From assembly GCF_026151205.1 (NCBI RefSeq), contig NC_087082.1, positions 17,825,401 through 17,889,400 on the forward strand: 64,000 bases of DNA, in the 5' to 3' direction. The DNA is from Bolinopsis microptera. Lineage: Eukaryota; Ctenophora; Tentaculata; Lobata; Bolinopsidae. The translations under genes were made by a program, and so were the position numbers. Shown here piece by piece: positions 56,430-64,000 of this stretch. The notes beneath the pieces were generated by a model. The model saw nothing but the letters and a program-made list of their open reading frames with translations, was not told where the DNA came from and searched no databases. Numbering within the stretch: the stretch's first letter is position 1; every line of letters starts with the position of its first letter.

Positions 56430-58127
56430 TCGTAAATCCTGAGGATACAAGGATACAAGGATACAAAAGTGATAATTACTTTATTGAGTACACAATAGTT
56501 GTAATTCTGAAATAATTTAAGTTACACAATTCTAATTATTTACAAGTGTGTAGGGATAATTTAGAAATGATATATAATGCTAGTTTTAGAAAAATAGATA
56601 AATCGAGTTTGTATGGTTCAATCTTATTTTAAGGTCCTGTAGCATTATGCACTTGCCAGTATTTGAGTGGAAATCTGGGCTCTTATAGTAGGCTGTATAA
56701 TTTTCGTTCACAGAGAGAATTGAATGGATTGCTCTTGCTGTGGCAGTGAGTGTGGTAGGATCTAGAGTTTTGTTGGAGAGCAAACCGACTAGGTCAGTAA
56801 TGTTTAGGGGATGGAAATTGAATTTTTCCCTAACTGAGGAGTAGAGCAAACAGTCAATCAATACGTGACTTTCGTCCTCAATAGGCTTGAGCCCTTTGCT
56901 GAAAAAGCAGTAGGTGCACCAACGTTCTTCTCTTGGTACAAGGGGGGTTTCGTATCTGCCCCTTTCGATGTAGAGGTTGTGGCAGCTGATACGAAACCTT
57001 GTCAGACTTTTTCGAACATCCGGTATTTTGATAATTCGTAGGTATGCCTCTGGTTCGAAATCGTGTTTAATTAAGTTATAGAATTCTAGTTTTGGCGAGG
57101 AGGCCTTGGCAGCTTTCCAGGTATTCACGAATTCTTCCCTCATGTTATGACTGATTTGGGTGGAGAGCTTAGATTTTGAGGAAGATGAGGGGGTGAAGTT
57201 GTATTTGGTGAGAAGCTTTGAGATGTTGGTATACCAAGGAAGTCCCAACATGATTTGTTCGTGAAATGCAGCACAGAGTAGTTCGTTTTCAGTGTTTTCA
57301 AGGCGACTATAGTAATCTATTGCAAGTTTGCAGGCTTCAAAGAATAGAGGGTGGCGCCCGCTTTCACCCCAGCAACCTATATTTGATGCTTTTGAATGTA
57401 CAGACAAAGACCACTTGATAAACTTTAGGTGGAATTTTTCATAGTGGTCTTGTGCAATGTACTTCAGGGTATGCTGGGGGCTGGCTTTGTCATCTATTTT
57501 TGAAAGGTATCTCATGGTTTTTGAGTGGGGGCATAAGACTTGACAGCCATAAAGCAGGATTGGTTTTATTAAGGAGTCAAATAGAATATTAAGGGCACGG
57601 TGTGAGAGGGCATCCTTAACTATTTTGCCTTTGAGGCCATAGAGAGCACGGAGAGCCTTGGCCCTCAGCTCAGTATTTGCTGCTGTAAACGATCCATTTC
57701 TGTGGAATATTATGCCAAGATAGCAGTATTTATCGGTGTGCTGGATGGGCTGACCTCCCAATGTGAATGTTTCATAGGACTGCTTTCGTTTGGGAGGGCT
57801 GAATATTACAATCTTAGTTTTCTTAATATTTACTTCAAGGCCCATGGAGTTACAGAAATCAAATAGAATGTTGATATTGACTTGCAAGGCCTCGGGACTT
57901 AGAGCAAGAAGGACAAGATCGTCAGCCCACAGCAGATGTGATATCAGAACGTCAGCAAGAACTGGATAGTCACCAACAGATTTCAGGAGAGATGAAAAGT
58001 CATTAATGTAGATTTTAAAGAGGTCTGGCGATAGGGGGTGTCCTTGCTCCGTTCCTTTGCCAATATCAATTTTAGGCGACAAGAGTTTGGAAATTTTTAT
58101 ATAGGCAATAGAGTTTTTGTACATATC
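56430..58127 (-). mobile_element. 5'-truncated LINE with 8-bp-repeat 3' tail
   Basis: The minus-strand element ends with AATAAA (near 56487) followed by three TTGTATCC units (56440-56468), a microsatellite tail of the type seen in CR1-like LINEs. The 5' end stops within the RT palm around 58127, as expected for incomplete reverse transcription. Confidence 0.75.
56586..58124 (-). CDS. LINE reverse transcriptase fragment, 512 codons
   Basis: An open frame from 58124. Landmarks: GTEQGHPLSPDLFKIYIND, LLWADDLVLLA (catalytic ADD), MGLEVNIKKTKIV, YCYLGIIFHR and PILLYGCQVL. The C terminus has a zinc-knuckle-like C-X2-C...EDESHVLIDC. The fingers and any endonuclease are missing. The frame is free of stops over 1.5 kb, so the insertion is recent. 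The ATG at 58124 is fortuitous. Confidence 0.85.
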   Translation of the reverse strand: MYKNSIAYIKISKLLSPKIDIGKGTEQGHPLSPDLFKIYINDFSSLLKSVGDYPVLADVLISHLLWADDLVLLALSPEALQVNINILFDFCNSMGLEVNIKKTKIVIFSPPKRKQSYETFTLGGQPIQHTDKYCYLGIIFHRNGSFTAANTELRAKALRALYGLKGKIVKDALSHRALNILFDSLIKPILLYGCQVLCPHSKTMRYLSKIDDKASPQHTLKYIAQDHYEKFHLKFIKWSLSVHSKASNIGCWGESGRHPLFFEACKLAIDYYSRLENTENELLCAAFHEQIMLGLPWYTNISKLLTKYNFTPSSSSKSKLSTQISHNMREEFVNTWKAAKASSPKLEFYNLIKHDFEPEAYLRIIKIPDVRKSLTRFRISCHNLYIERGRYETPLVPREERWCTYCFFSKGLKPIEDESHVLIDCLLYSSVREKFNFHPLNITDLVGLLSNKTLDPTTLTATARAIHSILSVNENYTAYYKSPDFHSNTGKCIMLQDLKIRLNHTNSIYLFF

Positions 58128-58651
58128 ACTAGTGATAGTGACAGAGAAGATCTACGTATGTTGTGCAGCGACGGGGAGCTTACTGGTTCAGCTGTAGACT
58201 TGGGGGCAAGTACAGTTCGTGAGTACAGGTTCGCAAGTACAGGAGTGATATGCATCTCAGTAAGAGGTGTAGATAAGGCGTTTCTTTCACGCAGGAAGCT
58301 GGAGCTGCAGGTCCTATAGGTCACTGATGTGCGTGCAGCAGTGATTGCATTGTCTTTGGGTATTTGGTGAGTTTACTTTTTTTGGAAATCAGTACCATGC
58401 ATAACAAGAACTGAACCTTGGTCAAGTTTAATTGTGATGGCATTTCCAGAGTTCTTAGCCTCTCTAATGAGCATACAGCGTTGTTGTCCGAGTGACAGAG
58501 TAACAACAGGTTTTGAGAGGTCGACTTCTGGCTCATTATCGCTATGTTTGCCGCAAGAATCCAGACCTGTTCTGTACTGGTTGATCAATCGAATCGTTGA
58601 AGGAGACATTGGATATATGGGGCGGTCCATGCCTTCTTTGCCTTCCCACAT
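58097..58651 (-). pseudogene. AlkB-like Fe(II)/2-oxoglutarate dioxygenase relic
   Basis: Minus-strand frame with CGKHSDNEPEV (HxD iron ligands), VVTLSLGQQRCMLIRE, GSVLVMHGTDFQKK, a TAA at 58373-58375, then in the same frame THQIPKDNAIT (distal His) and ARTSVTYR (the RxxxxxR 2-oxoglutarate-binding pattern). All catalytic residues are present; the stop sits where AlkB-like proteins usually have Trp before the His. The N-terminal part is missing and an upstream in-frame stop follows. It overlaps the 5' edge of the LINE RT fragment on the same strand. AlkB enzymes remove methyl groups from nucleic acids or proteins; this copy cannot be active as it stands. Confidence 0.7.
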
Positions 58652-58730
58652 ACACCTCTATGCAAGCACCAGGTGTGCTTGCATATGCTTTGTGCTTGTG
58701 AATGTAGGTGTAAGTACAGCTGTACTGTAG

Positions 58731-59701
58731 TTTATACCTAATTAACCCCTATACACTATAGAAACCGAAAATTTATTTCTGACAGAAAGCTAGAAATTTA
58801 CCAAATTTATTGACATTGTTATAAATTTAACGTGTGTCAGCCCTTATGCATTAGCTGTCTCAACTGAAAAGACCTAAAAAGTAGTTACTGGAGGGAGAAG
58901 TGCCAAGACTACCTGCGCTACATAGACGCTGTTGTCAGCACTGCGCGCGCGCACGAACCTTCCCATCGGGCTTCGTGGATATGGGATAGGCCTAGGTGCT
59001 TTTCTTGACTTGTGAAACAAGCGCGCCCGCAGTGGCGCGAAAGCACATGGTTAGGTGAAGTATAGTAGCCAATTCAATGTTGAATGTATTGTGTATTGGC
59101 TCTAAATTTATGTCTAAGTCTTTTATTTTTACTGCAATATTACTTTCTCTAACCACAAACCAGAGCCTTTTCGCCTGCAGTAGTGCGCAACCACCGAAAG
59201 CGTCACAGGAGGGCTTTATTTGACCATTGTTAATGATCTGGCCCGGCGCGCGCTACTTCGTAGCACTTGCCATCGGGCCATGGTGCCAACATTTCGAGAA
59301 GAAAGCGGCGCGCGCTACTTCGAAGAAATTTAGACGAGTAACATCCGTCAAGGCTTTATCCAAGGCCACAAACTGGCACCACAAATCGTATTTGGGATAC
59401 GTAACATGTATCAAAGTTGCATATCTAGTTAGGTCCGTGCATTGTGGTTGTAATATCGGTAAACAATATCAAATATATTTTCTCATCGGATTAGATTTTT
59501 TTAGGGAGCTAATATACTTTCTTGATTATGCACTCCATTTAACAAATTTTAATCCCTACTCTTGCAGAAAGCAAAAAGATCGTAGGGAATAAGTAATCGG
59601 GTTTGGATATATGAAGTGGCCTGATGGACCTACGATGTCGACAAAAGTCTGCTCCTTCGCAATATAGACCACTCTCCTATAATTATGTGTATAAAAGGAG
59701 T
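58731..59701. other. Spacer with GC-rich patches; no gene seen
   Basis: Alternating GCGCGC runs occur at 58941, 59020, 59246 and 59309, and CGGCGCGCGCTACTTCG or close variants occur twice (59243, 59307). The frame at 59227-59592 has no recognisable features. Confidence 0.4.
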
Positions 59702-59709
59702 CTATTTTG

Positions 59710-60211
59710 CAAGGTTGTTAAATACGTATTAGGAGGGAATACGTATAGTAATACGAATACGTATTAATCCTCGAAAATTGACGTATTACGACGTATTCTT
59801 TATTCAAAAAATTCAAAAATTCAAATATGTTGAGGGGACTGAACTTTAGAAAATGGTCTTAAACTTTGATAATTGCGAGATCGTTTTAGGAAACGAAATC
59901 ATTAAATATGTATTAATATGTAATTGATAATTTCGCAAAAAATGTTAGCTTATTATCCATGAAATTTGATTACAAATTTAAGTTATCATGTATAACTGCA
60001 CTCCTTTAATGCATGATCAATGATGAGGGTGGCACGCAGCTGTAATGTTTAATTTTGACAAATCAGCGTACTACGGCGTATTATGGCGTATTCGTGGACG
60101 TATTTAACAATCCATAGAAATTACCGTATTCCGGCGTATTACGACGTATTCTTTATTAGAACCAAATACGTCGTATTCTTTCACGAAAATTTGACGTATT
60201 TAACAACCTTG
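59710..60211. mobile_element. hAT-type MITE, 502 bp
   Basis: Terminal inverted repeats CAAGGTTGTTAAATACGT are flanked by an exact 8-bp duplication CTATTTTG (59702-59709 and 60212-60219), the hAT hallmark. Both ends are packed with ACGTATT/GCGTATT boxes, likely transposase-binding repeats. No ORF. Confidence 0.92.
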
Positions 60212-60219
60212 CTATTTTG

Positions 60220-60832
60220 CGCGCGCGACGCCAGTTATGTGTTAATCAATTACAGGCATACATGATACAGCATAGCAACCAGTTTTTGGTGCTTGACGAC
60301 TGTTACACACGGATCAATCATCAATTTAAGTGTTATTCTAAGTGAAACAAACGTAATAAATTACCTAACCTGGGGACCTCAGGCTATCATGTTCATAAAC
60401 ATAAAGATTAGGCGGATCGGAATGACAGGCTGAGCGCGGCCCAGTAATAAATTACCGAGTGATAAAACTCAGCAAGTCAAAACAAATAAAACATAAAAAT
60501 TATGATATCAGCTGATAAACTCGTGGCTGTGGGCTGATTATTTAACAGTTACAAGTTGATCGACACTGAATGGTAAAAAGCAAGGAATACATAGTTGAGA
60601 ACATATGTTACTTTATATTTACATTAAAAAAGCAACTAATATCAAGATTGCGGTATTGGGTATGCTTGTAAAGAATCGTATATCAAATAAAAGGCTCGAA
60701 AGTCGATGGTGCTGTAGATGTGTCGAGTAAGCATCAAAAAGCATTAGTTTATGTTAGATACAAATAATAACTAAGACTAGACAGAATATTTTTAATTTTA
60801 TTACACTTACAGTCAATAAAGTTCAAAGTTGA
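60220..60832. other. Spacer, nothing recognised
   Basis: AT-rich, without ORF or repeat of note. Confidence 0.4.
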
Positions 60833-61490
60833 CAAATGGTCGTGTTTATAGTGTTTTGTGTTGTTCACGTCCCGACTGTTCGACCAATGCTAGCTTTGTT
60901 GTTCATCTACGTACTAGCACTTATCATGACTCAATTCCTACTATACTGACTATCAGTATCAATATTTCGCATATGCTTGAAATCTACATTGTACACACCG
61001 ATACGAAGAGCATGCCATGTCTCCAGTGTTTTCTTGAAATTGTTGTTTTCTTGTTAGCAATAACACGTAACATTTTACGTACTATGAAGTTTAACTATAA
61101 AGCACGTGATTTTTGTAAATTTTTAAAAGCCTGTTCGGTCCCCAAATAAGCTAATAAGGTACTGTACTGGTTGCGTTTATTTACAGCTGTCGCGTCATCC
61201 GTCAAATGACTATTTGAATACGTCCCTATGTTGTATTGACATCGAGCAGAAGTTCTTTGGGGTCTGGAGTTGTGTAATACTATAATACGAGGTATTCATT
61301 GTTCTGAGAACGGCTGGCGCCATCGCTTCTAATTCTGGTTTAACATTTTGCTCATTGGTACATTAACGTACAAAATAATGATCGTCGGTAGGAATTGAGT
61401 CATGATTAGTGCTAGTAGATTAACAACAAAGCTAGCATTGGTCGAACAGTCAGAACGTAAACAACACAAAATACCATAAACATGGCCATT
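60833..61490. mobile_element. Foldback element with about 105-bp inverted ends
   Basis: 60833-60938 is found inverted at 61389-61490 with scattered differences. Shared cores are GACCAATGCTAGCTTTGTTG and ATGACTCAATTCCTAC. About 450 bp lie between. The open frame at 60829-61149 is a by-product of this structure. Confidence 0.85.
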
Positions 61491-61944
61491 TTGATTTCGT
61501 GATTTACATTATAATTATGGATATAACATTGTTCCTATTTAATTGGCAGGTTTTAACTGTTTAACATTGACTTTCTCAACAAACAAGCGCGCTTACGTTT
61601 CTAACTTCATCCCAGTGACTCATCCCTTGAAAATGAGATTAAACTGGCTATAGAGACGGAAATCAAAAGCAAAAGCTTTCCTTCCCAGGTAAGAATGTTC
61701 TTATTTTTATTACATAAACATATACTATATTACATATATTGAATATTTTTTTAAACTATTTAAACGGGATAAAGGGTGGCTTAACAAGGTTAAACTTGAA
61801 TAGATGCCATATTTCAAATCAGTAAGAGAACTTTCTAGATTAGATCATCGCATCATGGGACTGGGAGACCTAAATAGTATCTAGTGCTCACAACGTATTA
61901 TCTTTCTTTGGTCATAACTTATTTGACTCTTACTGCACTATATA

Positions 61945-62335
61945 GTTCGGAGAGTACTGGTGCGCTACTGTTCATAGCATAGCTGTACTGGTACTCTACT
62001 GTTCATAGGAGTGTACTGGTGCTTTTCTGTTCACAGGAGATGGTGCTCCACTGTTCATAGGAGAGTACTGGTGCTCTACTGTTCATAGAAGAGTAATGGT
62101 GCTCTACTGTTCATAGGAGAGTACTGGTATTCAACTGTTCATAGGAGAGTACTGGTATTTTACTGATAATAAGAGAGTACTGGTGCTCTACTGTTCATAG
62201 CAGTGTTCTGTTCGTAGGATAGTACTAGTGCTCTACTGTTCATAGGAGAGTACCGGTGCTCTATTGTTCATAGCAATGTACTGGTGCTCTGCTGTTCATA
62301 GGAGAGTACTGGTGCTCTACTACATTCATAGCAAT
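61945..62335. repeat. Minisatellite, about 27-bp unit
   Basis: Roughly 13-14 degenerate copies of GAGAGTACTGGTGCTCTACT + GTTCATAG. Several units are partly deleted. Confidence 0.9.
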
Positions 62336-62758
62336 CGTTTACAAATCGAATTCATTCCGTCAGATGTTGGCACTGAACGACCTTGAAATCACTCATGGTG
62401 TATTCAAATCAAAGGTAAAAAAGTTATTCTCTCGTCCCATGGTAAAGGTGACCAGAATACCTGGGCCCCTTTGGCAAACTTCCTGAACTCAGGCAGCTTG
62501 AACGACTTAATTTGAAAAGTAAAACTTCTTGTCTGAATGAACTATTAGAACCTCAAGAAGCTGATCCGCATATCTCCGCTACTAAAATGTTTAATGAGCC
62601 CAATCACTCATCACTTAACAGTTTTATCTTCAAAGTGAGTTGTACAATCTAGGTTGTTTTACTTTTAATACTTTCAACACTACTATATAACAAATAATTT
62701 GAGGTTTCTATTGTTACCATACACACCCAGATCTACGTTTCTGTAGCTGTTTAAGATT
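62336..62758. other. Spacer next to the unnamed pseudogene
   Basis: No secure ORF; it may hold a decayed end of the neighbouring element. Confidence 0.35.
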
Positions 62759-63921
62759 TTATAAAAACTTACAGTATAACATTACCATTCCATTAAATGA
62801 CCGGTAGTAGTGACTTCCATTTATAACTGTCTCCACGGATTTTGGTCCAAACAACCCACATTCAATAAACGTATCAGCTACACCACTTCCTCTTATAAAC
62901 TTGCCAGCACATTTGAGGGCAGTTTTAGCCGTATGAAAACTGCCCAGCATGAAGAATAAGTCATCAAATAATTCGGGTCGATCTAAGTATATTTTGGTGA
63001 CCAAATGGTAGACCCCTTCATCGCATACCACAGGAAGTACCTTCTGTTTGAACTGAGAGGCGATATTCTTAAAGTTCAATATGCAAGTATACACTGTTTC
63101 AATTTCTGTAATAGGATTTTGGATGAACTGTAAAAACCCTATCTTCTTGCGAACCAGGAATTTGTTCAGATGTCAGAGAATGCATTCCTGACCATGTGGG
63201 CGTCCCTTGAAGCAGTTCATTTTCGAATGCCCCAGCTCTAGCAAGGCTTGCAACTCTTTCCGAGCTATTTGTTTCATAGTGGTAGCTACAACTTTAAAAA
63301 TCGTTGGGTAGTGGCATCATGCGTTTGCTGTATGGATATCCTATAATCTTTTGACAGCTTAGCTCCTTGATATACTTTCTACTTTTCAGATTTACAGTCA
63401 ATTCTGATATCTTGACTTTCGGCTTGTTAGGACTGATGTCATTTTGATATACTACAATTGCAGTGTCATGACTGTCTTTTGGTGCGATCAAACTTGATTT
63501 ATCTGAATGGTCAAAATTGTCGAAGCCCCCCATCCCAAAGTCCTCCTCATTAAAGTGGCCAGGCAGTGGTACGTCTCCCGTTTTACACTTACTTATAGTA
63601 TTAGCTCCCAATTTTGATCTATCCCGCATAATCTCTGGATAGCTGGGACACAATCCCAAGTGATTAAATGAGGTTATAAGTTCCTTACTATGTGTCTTTT
63701 CGTACAGAGTATGACCAACCATTGTTGGTAGAGGAGATCCCTTTCTTCCATTGTGGACCATGTTGTGCATCGTTTGGTAAAGACTGTTCACTTTCAATAT
63801 TTTGTTGTTGTATTTGATCGCATGAACGATGTGGTCCTTTAAATGTTGCCCAACTTCGATTTCGTCATCATCTTCTTCATCTTCGACATCAGAAGTTCCA
63901 TCATCATGATTTCTCGGTCAT
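62759..63921 (-). pseudogene. Broken copy of an unnamed, probably transposon-borne gene
   Basis: The minus-strand text runs from an acidic stretch (EDEEDDDEIEVGQ) through HNGRKGSPLPTMVGH, HSKELITSFNHLGLCPSY, VPLPGHFNEEDFG, GGFDNFDHSDKSSL and KDSHDTAIVVYQ to a TAA at 63294. It continues in the same frame (AGAFENELLQGTPTWSGMHS), then after a frameshift near 63140 as PITEIETVYTCILNF, LPVVCDEGVYHLV, MLGSFHTAKTALKCAGKFI and RSFNGMVML. I do not recognise a named family. FDNFD, CDEGV and IECGLF could be a DDE-type triad, which would suit a transposase; that is inference. The upstream end is unclear and may continue past the window. One nonsense codon and one frameshift disable it. Confidence 0.6.
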
Positions 63922-64000
63922 CAGTCTTGTTTTCGGGATGTTAAGAAGAGCCGACATGAAAGTCATTACTATCTCCGGGACTTTAGTTTCATGATACGCA

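Noticed and set aside
60829-61149. 106-codon ORF in the foldback element
   Set aside because: Its arm sequence is palindromic repeat DNA; no recognisable protein features.

Overview
The window is nuclear DNA of an invertebrate animal. The evidence is spliced genes with GT-AG introns mostly of 100-400 bp, metazoan gene families (class C GPCR, multi-Ig protein, PGAM5, THAP) and a dense, varied set of non-LTR retrotransposons, TIR elements, foldbacks and satellites in AT-rich DNA. The sequence alone does not separate sponge, ctenophore, placozoan, cnidarian or another lineage. All coordinates were derived by hand translation and splice-phase matching; no database search was run.

Layout. 1-5019: an R4/Dong-like non-LTR retrotransposon on the minus strand, with a Myb-like domain, RT, CCHC and restriction-like endonuclease. 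It has one nonsense codon near its C terminus. Its 5' end abuts a TAA microsatellite and can be folded as an HDV-like ribozyme. 5148-6168: two fused hexanucleotide satellites. 6935-15946 (+): a 17-exon gene for a protein of about 12 Ig-like domains plus a cysteine-rich tail, with two single-base frameshifts and a LINE ORF1 relic in one intron. 17074-17790: a multi-armed palindrome followed by a promoter-like cluster (X-box, CRE/E-box, CCAAT, TATA) bounded by inverted repeats, lying just beyond the 3' end of the next gene.

17813-34070 (-): a complete 19-exon metabotropic-glutamate-receptor-like class C GPCR of about 854 aa (signal peptide, Venus flytrap, cysteine-rich linker, seven TM segments). 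Every intron phase closes. Its introns carry a TIR element (20.7-21.6 kb), a 67-bp tandem array that has copied the gene's own splice acceptor (22.9-24.6 kb), and a foldback/satellite region (25.4-32.5 kb) interrupted by an RTE-type LINE with an 11-bp target duplication.

35.6-37.7 kb: a TTAA-flanked TIR element. 37.98-53.47 kb: a stretch that reads as three alternating-orientation, indel-riddled passes over the same CR1/Jockey-like LINE locus. I consider this most likely an assembly artefact from one uncorrected long read, and it cuts PGAM5 (53470-54006, -) in mid-exon. 54.6-56.3 kb: a TTAA/TIR element holding an intact THAP-domain ORF. 56.4-58.1 kb (-): a 5'-truncated LINE with an intact 512-codon RT fragment, directly beside an AlkB-like dioxygenase relic. 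59.7-60.2 kb: a hAT-type MITE with an 8-bp duplication. 60.8-61.5 kb: a foldback element. 61.9-62.3 kb: a minisatellite. 62.76-63.92 kb (-): a broken copy of an unnamed, probably transposon-borne, gene family.

The host genes that can be read are the Ig protein, the GPCR and PGAM5. They share no evident pathway and no operon logic applies; most of the rest of the window is mobile or repetitive DNA.
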